Made by a program: the position numbers and the translations under genes
Notes under the pieces: generated by a model
What the model was told of the DNA's origin: nothing
The model's input: only the letters and a program-made list of their open reading frames with translations
The model's database searches: none
Assembly (NCBI GenBank): GCA_022571825.1
Contig: JACZXC010000033.1
Coordinates: 1 to 12,655 of the forward strand
Source: Myxococcales bacterium
GTDB lineage: Bacteria > Myxococcota_A > UBA9160 > SMWR01
DNA: 12,655 bases
Reading direction: 5' to 3'
Shown here: in pieces, positions 1-7,048 of the stretch
Position numbering within the stretch: position 1 is the first letter of the stretch
Layout of the letters: every line of letters starts with the position of its first letter

Positions 1-767
1 GGAAGAGACGGAAGCTGAGGGTTCGACGGGAACATCGAGACCCCCACCGACGGCGCCCCGCCCACGAAGACGCTGTGGGTCAGGGCCATGAACTGGGCCG
101 GCGACGTCAAGTTCGCCGCCAGTCGAAGACTTCCGCAGTCCGTCAGCCGGATCAGGCTCTGGAGAAAGGCCTCGCCCGCGGGATCGTCTCGCGACTGCAC
201 GGCGTGGATGCAGACCGCACCCGAACGCGCCGCGACCAGAGCCTCGGCCGTCGCGAGGGCGCGCTCCGGAGAGTCGGGTAGCCCATCGGAGAAGATCACG
301 ATCGCCGCGCGGCCGCTTCGACTGGCCAACGCGCCGCCGATCTCATCGAAAACGTCGCGAAGCGGGGTCAGGCCGCCCCGCCCGTCGATCGATCCCAGGA
401 GCTCCAAGGCCTCGGTGTGGCCCGCGAGCAACTCGCGATCGAAAGGTGCCAGGGGCCACACGATCCGGTCGTCGCCACCGAAACCGATGGACGACGCCCA
501 GTATCCATCCCCGTCGGCTTCGGGCATCGAAGCCACGAAGCTTCGGGCCAGGGCCTTGGCCTCGGGGAAGCTTCCTCCCTCATACATGGTCCCGGAGGCA
601 TCGGCGACGACGAACACGTGGTCCACCACCGACCCGGCCCCACCGGTGAACTGGAGCGGGGAGACCGCAAACGGCGCGCGGGTCGGAAGCGACGGCGCGC
701 AGCCAATCCCGACGACAACGACAACGACAGCGATCAGAGCAGTCGGCGAAACGGGAATCTTCGACAC
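1..767 (-). CDS. VWA-domain lipoprotein, C-terminus off the left edge
   Basis: Probably an envelope lipoprotein with a von Willebrand factor A fold, used for metal-dependent protein or ligand binding. The visible part is 255 codons. The start is a GTG with GAGGAG eight bases upstream. The N-terminus is a short signal with six valines in a row, ending in GIGC with Cys23 as the likely lipidation site; the -3 residue is Gly, so the lipobox is not ideal. The VWA fold begins near residue 50 with VFVVADASGTM, a MIDAS motif (Asp56, Ser58, Thr60), and continues with LTPLRDVFDEI and the IVIFSDG strand-loop. Many deltaproteobacterial proteins of this design carry a C-terminal OmpA-like peptidoglycan-binding domain, but that part would lie outside the window, so it is not claimed. 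The gene follows the rhomboid gene by 88 bases on the same strand. Confidence is high for the VWA domain and low for a specific role. Confidence 0.82.
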   Translation of the reverse strand, partial: MSKIPVSPTALIAVVVVVVGIGCAPSLPTRAPFAVSPLQFTGGAGSVVDHVFVVADASGTMYEGGSFPEAKALARSFVASMPEADGDGYWASSIGFGGDDRIVWPLAPFDRELLAGHTEALELLGSIDGRGGLTPLRDVFDEIGGALASRSGRAAIVIFSDGLPDSPERALATAEALVAARSGAVCIHAVQSRDDPAGEAFLQSLIRLTDCGSLRLAANLTSPAQFMALTHSVFVGGAPSVGVSMFPSNPQLPSL

Positions 768-775
768 TGGGGAGG

Positions 776-781
776 CTCCTC
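776..781 (-). promoter_or_regulatory. Ribosome binding site of the VWA lipoprotein gene
   Basis: GAGGAG on the minus strand lies eight bases before the GTG at 767. It decides the start, because no ATG in this frame precedes the hydrophobic signal segment. Confidence 0.6.
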
Positions 782-855
782 GCCCCGGGGAATGGGGCCC
801 ATCCAGGCACAGCATCTCACATCCCCGCGGCCGTCAACACCCCCCGTGGCCGGCC

Positions 856-1608
856 TCAGCCCCGCCGCCGCCGCTTCCAGCCGTAGTGGGGATGGCGAGC
901 CACCAGGGTGCGCTGTCGGAAGGCCATCACGAACAGCGCTCCCGCGCCGAATCCACCCACGTGCGCCCAGAATGCGATTCCGCCGCCCCTCTGTCCCAGG
1001 GCGAGGGCACCGCCGACCAGCTGCACCAGAAACCAGTACCCGAGCATGAAGACCGCGGGAACCACGATGCGCGTCACCCAGAACCCGAGAACCACCAGCA
1101 TGTGCACGCGCACCCTCGGGTAGAGCACGATGTACGCGCCCATCACACCTCCGATCGCCCCCGAGGCACCCACCATGGGGACACCTGAATCGGGCTGCGA
1201 GAGCAGCTGGAGGGCCGCCGCGGCGAGACCGCACAATAGGTAGAAAAAAACGAAGCGGACGTGCCCCATCGAGTCCTCGACGTTGTTTCCGAAGAGCCAC
1301 AGGAACCACATGTTTCCGATCAAGTGGAACCAGCCGCCGTGGAGAAACATCGAGGTGAACAACGTGTACCAAGTCGGTCCGGACGTGATCACACAGGTGT
1401 GATCCGGGCCCAGGGGAAGATGGGTTCCGGACGGAAAACGATTCAACAGGTCGCCCGGAATCATGCCCAGCTCGCAGACGGACGCGGCGAGCTTCGGATC
1501 GCTTCCCAGACCCTGAGCCGTGGCCCAGACCGCGACGTTCGCGGCGATCAGCGCAAGGGTGGTGACGGGTCTCAGAAAGGTGGGATTGTCGTCACGAATG
1601 GGAAACAC
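856..1608 (-). CDS. Rhomboid family intramembrane serine protease
   Basis: Cleaves transmembrane substrates within the membrane. The protein is 250 residues and all the family hallmarks can be seen: the MFPIRDDNPT opening typical of one bacterial rhomboid group, the loop FLHGGWFHLIGNMWFLW with His95 and Asn99 (the HxxxN oxyanion motif), the nucleophile in GASGAIGG (Ser149), and the catalytic histidine in AHVGGFGAG (His216). About six hydrophobic segments are visible, starting near residue 15, and the C-terminus is basic (KRRRRG). The start is a GTG; it is preferred because the MFPIRDDNP opening is conserved and an in-frame TGA lies 24 bases upstream. It sits between the 328-residue protein and the VWA lipoprotein, in one direction, so the three may be one operon. 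The substrate cannot be read from the sequence; a single-pass neighbour product would be a natural guess, but none is obvious here. Confidence 0.95.
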   Translation of the reverse strand: MFPIRDDNPTFLRPVTTLALIAANVAVWATAQGLGSDPKLAASVCELGMIPGDLLNRFPSGTHLPLGPDHTCVITSGPTWYTLFTSMFLHGGWFHLIGNMWFLWLFGNNVEDSMGHVRFVFFYLLCGLAAAALQLLSQPDSGVPMVGASGAIGGVMGAYIVLYPRVRVHMLVVLGFWVTRIVVPAVFMLGYWFLVQLVGGALALGQRGGGIAFWAHVGGFGAGALFVMAFRQRTLVARHPHYGWKRRRRG

Positions 1609-1671
1609 GGATCGTTCTCGTCGGCCCGGGGATCAGACGTCGACCGGCAGCTCGAGAGTTTCGGCCATGGC

Positions 1672-2658
1672 TCAACCGCTGGATTGGACCGTCGGCGTCC
1701 GCTTGTAGGTTTCCGAGAGCACCGCCATCAGTCCGACGTCGCTCAGGGGCTCAGCCGGCCGTTCGACGGCAAGGCCGCGTTTCGCGACATCGGCGATCAG
1801 CTGATCCAGGACTTCGTCGAAATCGAGGTCGTCGCTGTGGTCTTCGTAGACCTTCAGCGCGGCATCGTCGCGAAAGACCTGGGCCTTCCACGAGACGCTC
1901 ACGCGGATCTCGGCGAAGGACACGCGCAGGAGCTCGCGTTCCCGGTCCACCACGGCCCAGTCATCGCCCCCGAGCCAGGTCAGCTTCGAGTCGAGGCTCA
2001 TCCCGCGCCGGAACCTGGTTCCCGCTGGGCCGGTTCCGTCGGCGCGGTGGAACATGAAATCGTTGTCCCCGACCAGCGCGGTGTTCGGTGTGGGCGGCAC
2101 CGTGCGCGGTGCCGCGTCGGGGCCGTCGGGCCAGTAGGTGAAGCTTCCGCCCTCCCCTTCGTACCACCAGGACACCGCGGTCGCGATGAGTACGCGCCAA
2201 GGCTCGAAGAGTCCGCTGCGCCCCATGGTGACCAGAAACCAGATCGGATACTGCGTGCGGTCGATGCCGCGAAATGCGGGAACGTCGGTGTGGCCGACGT
2301 CGTAGTCCGGAATCGGAAGCGTCAGATTCGAGTAGACCATCTGGGGACGCACCAGGGCGCCGTCGAACACCTTACGGGCGGCCTCGGCCAGCACCTCGCT
2401 GCGCAGGATCGGCTCGACGCCGTCGACGATCGGCTGATCGTAGGCCCAGTCGCCCCGAAAGATGGGAGCGACGAACAGGGATTCGGAACCGCCCTCACCC
2501 TCGGACTTCTGGCTGAGGACCTGCTGCTCCCGAGCGTTGGCGAAGTAGCGTTGGACCGGCGGGTAGGGCGCATTGGCTTCGACCAGCCGGCGCACCAACG
2601 TCGCATCGTCGAGCACGCGGTCGACGGCCACCGGTGGACGCGGAATCAAGCTGTGCAT
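1672..2658 (-). CDS. Uncharacterised 328-residue protein with an HxD motif, possibly oxygenase-like
   Basis: I do not recognise a named family. The ATG at 2658 is chosen because GAGAGG lies five bases upstream and the reading frame before it has no coding character. The protein is soluble, with no signal peptide or membrane segment. It has several dense motif blocks: RPPVAVDRVLDD near residue 8, FVAPIFRGDWAYDQPIVDGVEPIL at 62-85, GHTDVPAFRGIDRTQYPIWFL at 122-142, SWWYEGEGGSFTYWPDG at 163-179, and NTALVGDNDFMFHR at 192-205. The spacing of His123-x-Asp125 and a later His204 followed by Arg205 recalls the 2-His-1-carboxylate iron site of 2-oxoglutarate-type oxygenases, but this is inference from motif geometry only. 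Strongly patterned aromatic and glycine residues argue for an enzyme. It is first in a likely operon with the rhomboid and VWA genes and is divergent from the FAD oxidoreductase. Confidence 0.8.
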   Translation of the reverse strand: MHSLIPRPPVAVDRVLDDATLVRRLVEANAPYPPVQRYFANAREQQVLSQKSEGEGGSESLFVAPIFRGDWAYDQPIVDGVEPILRSEVLAEAARKVFDGALVRPQMVYSNLTLPIPDYDVGHTDVPAFRGIDRTQYPIWFLVTMGRSGLFEPWRVLIATAVSWWYEGEGGSFTYWPDGPDAAPRTVPPTPNTALVGDNDFMFHRADGTGPAGTRFRRGMSLDSKLTWLGGDDWAVVDRERELLRVSFAEIRVSVSWKAQVFRDDAALKVYEDHSDDLDFDEVLDQLIADVAKRGLAVERPAEPLSDVGLMAVLSETYKRTPTVQSSG

Positions 2659-2663
2659 GAGAA

Positions 2664-2669
2664 CCTCTC
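2664..2669 (-). promoter_or_regulatory. Ribosome binding site that fixes the start at 2658
   Basis: GAGAGG on the minus strand is five bases from the ATG at 2658. It favours this start over one 62 codons upstream that would overlap the divergent gene. Confidence 0.6.
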
Positions 2670-2775
2670 GACTCCTGCGACGACCGGCCGAGTCTACCAC
2701 GCGATCCCGAGCAGACCCTCGACCCCGAGCCGACACCTTTTGCCTCAGTCGCCCGAAGCCGGGTGTCCGCACCCC

Positions 2776-2804
2776 TTGGATTGCCGCGCGCACTCGGGTA
2801 AAAG
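2776..2804 (+). promoter_or_regulatory. Possible weak promoter for the FAD oxidoreductase
   Basis: TTGGAT (2776-2781) and TAAAAG (2799-2804) are separated by exactly 17 bases and lie in the 161-base divergent gap. The match to the housekeeping consensus is 3 of 6 and 4 of 6, and the leader would be only about ten bases. In DNA this GC-rich the A/T run stands out, but the call is weak. Confidence 0.2.
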
Positions 2805-2819
2805 GGAACCACGGGGCCG

Positions 2820-4298
2820 ATGCGGAACGATCTCGACTTCTCAAAACCGCTGACGTGCGACGTCGCCATCGCCGGCGCGGGTCTGGCCGGCCTGGTGGCC
2901 GGCGCGATCCTTAGCCGGCACGGGCAACGGGTGGTCGTCGTGGATCGCAACCCCGAGGTGGGGGGCCGGGGCGGCTCGACTCCCCATCGCGGCTACCGGC
3001 TCGACGGGGGCTGGCGCGACGGACGGGACGTCACCGACCTTCAGGTGGGATGGCGCTACGGACAGCTCGCGGCGCGCGAAGCCCAGGTGGACCTGCCGCT
3101 GCGGATCGTGAAGCCGGCGGTTCGCGTCCACCATCTGCCGGAATCGCCGTCCGACGGCGATGGGTCGGTGGTGGAGGGTCGCTGGGGCGCCCGCGGTTTC
3201 CTCGACCTGGCGCGCGATGGTTTTGGCTGTCCCCCGGCGCGGCTCGGGGATTTCGGGAAGGCGTTGGCTCGGATCGCGGGGGCCTCCCCGGAGGAACGCC
3301 GATCCGCGCTGCCGATTCCGTTGGCGGACTGGCTCGAGGCTCGGGTCTCGGAACCCGAAGTGCGCCGCGCGATCTTGACCCTGGTCACCGTGATCTATTG
3401 CGAGTTTCCCGAGCGCGCCTCGACGGGCCGGCTGATGGGATTCCTGGCCGAACGCCCCGATCTTCCGCGACTCCAGACCGCCTACCCCGACCACGAGGAG
3501 ATCGGCGGCATGCAGGGGTTGATCCAACCCTGGGCCGACAGCATCGAGGCGCGGGGCGGACGCATCCTGCTGGGACTCGAACCCGCCCAGGTCACCTTCG
3601 AGGGGACCCGGGTCACCGGACTCGTCGCCCGCGACGCCAGTCATCTGGTGCTCGAGGTGCGCGCTCCCGCGGTGGACCTGGCCGCGCCCCTCTGGGAGGC
3701 CCTGCCGCTGCTGCCGCCCGAGCGGATCGATCCCGAGCTCGCCCGCCTCGCCCGGGCACTCGAAGACGAACAGGCGGATGCGATCTGCTGGCAGGCGGGG
3801 CTCACCCGCATCCCGCGGCTTCGCTCGACCGGAGAGCCCGAGGGACACGTCGGCTGGAACCGGGTGCTGATCGGGCCCGGGCGGCGCTACGCGGGCGGCT
3901 TCCACCTTCCGTCTCTGGCATCGCGGCGCTCGGCGCCCCCGGGCCGACATCTGCTGCACGCCTTCATCGGTCGCTGGCTCACGCGCGAGCAGTCGATGAC
4001 CTGGGCGGAATCGCGTGATGCGATCCAGCGCATGATCCGCCACCTGAAGCGCTTCTATCTCGATCTCGAGGAGTGCATCGAGTGGTCGGCGATCCAGTGG
4101 ATCGAACGTCCCGCGTGCCTGGCCTGGTATTGGGCAACGATCGTCCGTCACGGCGTTCGCGCGCCGGGCTGCGACGGGCTCTACCTGGGAAGCACCACGC
4201 TGGAGAGCGATGCCGGTCCCGTCGACATCGCGGCCCACGCCGGGCTCGAAGCCGCCCAGGCGATTCTCGCAGACGCCCGGCTCTCCGAGCCGGGGTGA
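2820..4298 (+). CDS. CrtI/phytoene desaturase-like FAD-dependent oxidoreductase
   Basis: A 492-residue flavoprotein of the amine oxidase/phytoene desaturase superfamily. The N-terminal dinucleotide-binding fold is clear: CDVAIAGAGLAGLVAGAIL (GxGxxG at Gly19, Gly21, Gly24), then Asp42 at the end of strand 2 and EVGGRGGS at 46-53. The segment IGGMQGLIQPWADSIEARGGRI at 228-249 is the CrtI-type motif in which a Gly-Gly-Met helix precedes the second FAD-contact strand. The C-terminal block GLYLGSTTLESDAGPVDIAAHAG at 453-475 takes the place of the usual FAD-contact GLYLAGD segment, with Gly-Ser instead of Gly-Asp. No signal peptide is visible. The start ATG has only a weak upstream AAGGGA. The stop is ten bases before the NTF2-like gene. 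There are no phytoene synthase or other carotenoid genes nearby, so a carotenoid substrate is not supported; desaturation or oxidation of some hydrophobic molecule is the fair guess. Confidence 0.88.
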   Translation: MRNDLDFSKPLTCDVAIAGAGLAGLVAGAILSRHGQRVVVVDRNPEVGGRGGSTPHRGYRLDGGWRDGRDVTDLQVGWRYGQLAAREAQVDLPLRIVKPAVRVHHLPESPSDGDGSVVEGRWGARGFLDLARDGFGCPPARLGDFGKALARIAGASPEERRSALPIPLADWLEARVSEPEVRRAILTLVTVIYCEFPERASTGRLMGFLAERPDLPRLQTAYPDHEEIGGMQGLIQPWADSIEARGGRILLGLEPAQVTFEGTRVTGLVARDASHLVLEVRAPAVDLAAPLWEALPLLPPERIDPELARLARALEDEQADAICWQAGLTRIPRLRSTGEPEGHVGWNRVLIGPGRRYAGGFHLPSLASRRSAPPGRHLLHAFIGRWLTREQSMTWAESRDAIQRMIRHLKRFYLDLEECIEWSAIQWIERPACLAWYWATIVRHGVRAPGCDGLYLGSTTLESDAGPVDIAAHAGLEAAQAILADARLSEPG

Positions 4299-4308
4299 AG
4301 CGGAGTCC

Positions 4309-4743
4309 ATGGGCGCGAGCGAGATCGACGAAGCGACGTTGGAGCAGCAGGAACAGACCTTCGCCCGCGCCTTCCAGGCGGGAGACATCGCCCTCGCGCG
4401 CGGTCTCTATCACCCGGAAGTCGTCTATCGGAGTCCCACGGTGCGCCTCTTCGACTGGCCTTCGCGGATCGAAGGCCTCGAGAAGACCCTGGAGTTCATA
4501 CAGCTCACCCTCGCGAACTGTCCGAACACGTCGTATCGGGCGGTCGAGAAGGCCTGCCTCCCGGACGGAAGCTCCGCCTTCGCTCGCATCCACTTCGATT
4601 GGGACCGGGACCGCACCCGGCTGCGCTCGAACTACGTTGTGCTCTATCGGTATCGCGACGGACGCATCCTGCGACAGGAAATCTACTACGACCCCAGCGG
4701 CAAGCCGGAGAGACTGTCGCGTTCGGCCGACGACTCGCGATAG
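4309..4743 (+). CDS. SnoaL/NTF2-like small protein
   Basis: A 144-residue protein of the NTF2-like (SnoaL) superfamily, whose members are either small cyclases, isomerases and hydrolases or simple ligand-binding folds. Typical features are the helical opening EQTFARAFQAGDIALARGLYHPEVVYRSP, the middle helix LEKTLEFIQLTLANC, and the paired C-terminal strands SSAFARIHFDWDR and NYVVLYRYRDGRILRQEIYYDP. The start is the ATG ten bases after the upstream stop, with GCGGAG just before it; longer versions would overlap the upstream gene. The pairing suggests the two proteins are made together and may act on the same small molecule. The acid/base residues of SnoaL itself cannot be assigned with confidence. 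Confidence 0.8.
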   Translation: MGASEIDEATLEQQEQTFARAFQAGDIALARGLYHPEVVYRSPTVRLFDWPSRIEGLEKTLEFIQLTLANCPNTSYRAVEKACLPDGSSAFARIHFDWDRDRTRLRSNYVVLYRYRDGRILRQEIYYDPSGKPERLSRSADDSR

Positions 4744-4902
4744 TCGGATTCGTCCAGGTCTGTAGCTTCCGGATGCGTGCGCAACGCCTGCGCGGGGCTT
4801 CCGTGGAGGCTGCGCGCGCGACTCCACCCCCCGGCTTCCGGGCTTCATGCACGCGTCCGATCGCCGATACAGATTGGAAAGCCGATCTCTGTGCCGTCCA
4901 GA
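4744..4902. other. Intergenic gap with no clear feature
   Basis: A 159-base gap between the NTF2-like gene and the small exported protein. I see no convincing terminator hairpin with a T-run and no promoter. GTG at 4891, with GGAAAG upstream, could start the next gene four codons earlier. Confidence 0.5.
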
Positions 4903-5274
4903 ATGCTGGAGTTCGATCTGAAGCGCCTCGTCATCCTCGCATCACTCGCCACGATCGGTGGATTCGGCGCCACCCGGGCCGCCGACGCCACGCCCATGCT
5001 GGCGCTGTTTCGCGTCGCCCCCACCGCCGAAGAGCAGAGTACGCGCATCACACCCGCTACCGAGCGGCCCCTTCTGATTTGGGGTGCGATCGCGGCGCTG
5101 ATGCGGGAGAGCCTGGCCGACGGTCTGGCCTTGGGAGCCGTCTCCGTCGGGGAGCCGACGTCCGGAACCTGGACATCGCCGTTCCCAACTCCGGTCTCGC
5201 TCCGGCTCGGGAAGACCGTCGTCAGTGAAGCGCTCCAGAGCATCCACGATCCCCTCCAGCTTCGGCGCCGCTGA
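4903..5274 (+). CDS. Small probable exported protein of unknown function
   Basis: A 123-residue frame that I do not recognise. Reading codon by codon, most third bases are G or C, as in the neighbouring genes, which supports real coding. From the ATG the N-terminus looks like a signal peptide: Lys and Arg at 7-8, then a hydrophobic stretch LVILASLATIGGFG, then TRA-AD as a candidate signal peptidase I site near residue 27. The mature part is short, with a second hydrophobic patch LLIWGAIAAL, and ends in a basic RRR. There is no good ribosome binding site directly before this ATG; the GTG at 4891 is the alternative start. It is on the same strand as the FAD oxidoreductase and NTF2-like genes but 159 bases away, so it may be separately expressed. 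Confidence 0.5.
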   Translation: MLEFDLKRLVILASLATIGGFGATRAADATPMLALFRVAPTAEEQSTRITPATERPLLIWGAIAALMRESLADGLALGAVSVGEPTSGTWTSPFPTPVSLRLGKTVVSEALQSIHDPLQLRRR

Positions 5275-5285
5275 CCGCTAGTCCA

Positions 5286-5306
5286 GCCGGGCCTCGCGCT
5301 CGCCCG
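5286..5306. repeat. 21-base repeat, copy 1
   Basis: This 21-base sequence, beginning GCCGGGCCTCGCG, is found again without mismatch at 9140-9160 in the same orientation. The flanking bases differ on both sides. This copy lies in the convergent spacer just after the small exported protein gene. Confidence 0.75.
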
Positions 5307-5333
5307 TCTTGCAGGGCCCGCCTTTCGCCTCCC

Positions 5334-5423
5334 GCGGCCTTCGGCCTTGGGCGCCTTCGGCTCACTGCGCGGCCTTCGGCCTTGCCGCTCGTGCTCGGGC
5401 TCCGGCACTTCGCTCGCCTTCGG
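5334..5423. repeat. GCCTTCGG repeat cluster in a convergent spacer
   Basis: The 16-base unit GCGGCCTTCGGCCTTG occurs exactly at 5334-5349 and 5369-5384, 35 bases apart. The core GCCTTCGG is present four times: 5337-5344, 5353-5360, 5372-5379 and 5416-5423. GGCC-TTC-GGCC can fold on itself, and the second copy sits in a larger GCGGC...GCCGC arrangement. The cluster lies between two genes that converge, so it could help end transcription on both strands, although no T-run follows. It may instead be a dispersed intergenic repeat of this genome. Confidence 0.6.
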
Positions 5424-5430
5424 ATCAGGG

Positions 5431-6981
5431 CTAGCGACCGGGGCCGAGCATCGTCAGGTGCACCACCGCCTCGCGCCGACCGTCGAGACCGAGCAGCGCA
5501 TTGAATTCGTCGTCTAGAAACGCCGCGAGGTTGCGAGCCACAGCGCCCACGGCCTCGGCGGCCAGGTAGATCCGCTGTGCAATTCCCCCCGCTTCGATCA
5601 GCAGGTCGCGGTAGCTCCGGTCGCCGGTCCGGGAGACCGACTCGGCCAACCGCGCCACCATCACCAGCCCCGCTGCGGCTTCGCCGGCCTTCGCCTGACC
5701 GAGGCAGGCCCGCTTCATCGCCGAGCGCAGATCACCGGAGCGGATGAGGCCCAGGCGCGGGACCTCGGGCTCATAGTGGTAGAGGCCCGGGGCCAGATCG
5801 CGCACCCTGTGGGCGACCAGATGGATCTCGACCCCCGGCGTTCGCCGCAAGGGGTCGTGGCCCCGCGCCATTTCGAGCACGAAGGCGAGATCCCCGAGAG
5901 CCAGAGGCTGACTGTCAAAGACGCTCGCGGAGCGCCGGGTCCGAATCGTTTCCTCCACCGCGGCGCTTGGATTCGCGCGGGCCCTCTCGAGTACCACACC
6001 CGATGCGGCGCGGCCCCGGGGTGCCAATGGATGGGGAGCCGGACGGGCCATCGGCGCCGGAATCAGCTTGGTCGCCTGGTGGTAGCGGTCCGGTGCACTG
6101 CCCCGTGTGGGTACGGCGGCGGGATCGACCCGCTGCAACTCCCCCAGGGCACGCGGCGCACCCATCACCGCATTGCTGGGAAGCCCGATGGCGTGCACCG
6201 CGCAGACGGTTTCCTCGCGGCCGTCGACGCCCAAGAGCGCATTGAGCGCGTCGTCGTGGAAACCCAGGGCGCAGGCTTCGCCGAACCCAGCGGACCGAGC
6301 TGCGAGCCGCAGGTTCTCCCCGATGTGCCCCAAGTCGATCATCGCGAAGCGATAGCCGCGGTTGGCGTAGCGGTGGCGGTAACGTCGAAATACGTTCGTG
6401 AGGAGAACGACCGCCGGCGCGCGCGAAATTCCGGCGGGCGACTCGAGCGCCGCCGCGACCGGGGCCATGAACGAACCCGACCGAAGCGCGACGAGCTCGT
6501 GATCCAGAACCGCGTAGTAGTAGACGCCGGGAGCCAGACCGCCCACGCGCTCGGCCACCAGGTAGACCTCACCCGCGTAGAGCGCGCCGGCCGAAGGCGC
6601 CGCCCGAAGCCGCAGGTCGCGTCCGCCGGCCCGCACTCGGCCGGTGACGCCGTTGGTGAAATGGAGAAGTCGGGAGAGCGCGGCGAGAGGGATCGCATCC
6701 TCACGGAAGCCCGGGGTCGGCGCATAGCGACGGACGGTTCTCGCCAACGACATCGTCGAGGGGATCTCGACGGTCGGTAGGCCCACGCGTTTCGCATCGG
6801 GGTAGGGCTTGAACGCGGAGAGCGGATCCCGCAGCGATCGCAGTCGCACTCCCAGGGCGCCGAAGCGCGTGTTGCCGGTCTCGGCGTGGATTGCAAGCGG
6901 GTGCTCCGCCGCGGCGGCCTCCGACGCAGCGGTGAGGGCACCCGCAAAGAGTCGAAACAAGCCGCGCCGGTCAGTCTTCAT
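5431..6981 (-). CDS. Double-domain SagB/ThcOx-type nitroreductase with Tat-like N-terminus
   Basis: A 516-residue protein with two nitroreductase-fold domains of the SagB/ThcOx group, FMN-dependent oxidoreductases best known for oxidising azolines to azoles in RiPP synthesis. Domain 1 (about 78-268) is complete: SLARTVRRYAPTP, RLRAAPSAGALYAGEVYLVA (the PSAGALY flavin motif at 129-135), YRFAMIDLGHIGENLRLAARSAGFG and DDALNALLGVDGREE. Domain 2 (about 341-515) repeats ETIRTRRSASVFDSQPL, LIEAGGIAQRIYLAAEAVG and DDEFNALLGLDGRREAVVHLTMLG, but has nothing like PSAGALY at the matching place. The N-terminus DRRGLFRLFAGALTAASEAAAA resembles a twin-arginine signal, so the enzyme may be exported in folded form. 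It is the last gene of the sigma-factor cluster, 67 bases after the M48 protease. No YcaO, precursor peptide or transporter is visible beside it. Confidence 0.9.
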   Translation of the reverse strand: MKTDRRGLFRLFAGALTAASEAAAAEHPLAIHAETGNTRFGALGVRLRSLRDPLSAFKPYPDAKRVGLPTVEIPSTMSLARTVRRYAPTPGFREDAIPLAALSRLLHFTNGVTGRVRAGGRDLRLRAAPSAGALYAGEVYLVAERVGGLAPGVYYYAVLDHELVALRSGSFMAPVAAALESPAGISRAPAVVLLTNVFRRYRHRYANRGYRFAMIDLGHIGENLRLAARSAGFGEACALGFHDDALNALLGVDGREETVCAVHAIGLPSNAVMGAPRALGELQRVDPAAVPTRGSAPDRYHQATKLIPAPMARPAPHPLAPRGRAASGVVLERARANPSAAVEETIRTRRSASVFDSQPLALGDLAFVLEMARGHDPLRRTPGVEIHLVAHRVRDLAPGLYHYEPEVPRLGLIRSGDLRSAMKRACLGQAKAGEAAAGLVMVARLAESVSRTGDRSYRDLLIEAGGIAQRIYLAAEAVGAVARNLAAFLDDEFNALLGLDGRREAVVHLTMLGPGR

Positions 6982-7048
6982 GCGCCTGGACCGCGTCGAA
7001 GCTTCGGGTTTCTCATCGGCCTCCGCCAGGGAGGTTCGCGAAGCGGAC

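Noticed and set aside
708..735. A short GAC/AAC-type tandem repeat
   Set aside because: It is explained by the run of six valine codons in the signal peptide of the VWA lipoprotein.
1261..2853. A 530-codon open frame on the plus strand
   Set aside because: It lies opposite the rhomboid gene and the 328-residue gene, both with clear protein motifs. Its product has no recognisable domain, and long antisense frames are expected in DNA this GC-rich.
2820..4298. A carotenoid gene cluster
   Set aside because: There is no phytoene synthase, cyclase or hydroxylase nearby, and CrtI-like enzymes have many other substrates.
2841..4388. A 515-codon open frame on the minus strand
   Set aside because: It is opposite the FAD oxidoreductase, whose Rossmann and CrtI motifs are unmistakable. 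The antisense product is composition-driven.
4845..5408. A minus-strand frame of 187 codons opposite the small exported protein
   Set aside because: It is Arg-, Pro- and Ala-rich without motifs and runs through the repeat cluster. The plus-strand frame has better codon pattern and a signal peptide. Not fully excluded, because RASARPG occurs in it as in the sigma gene.
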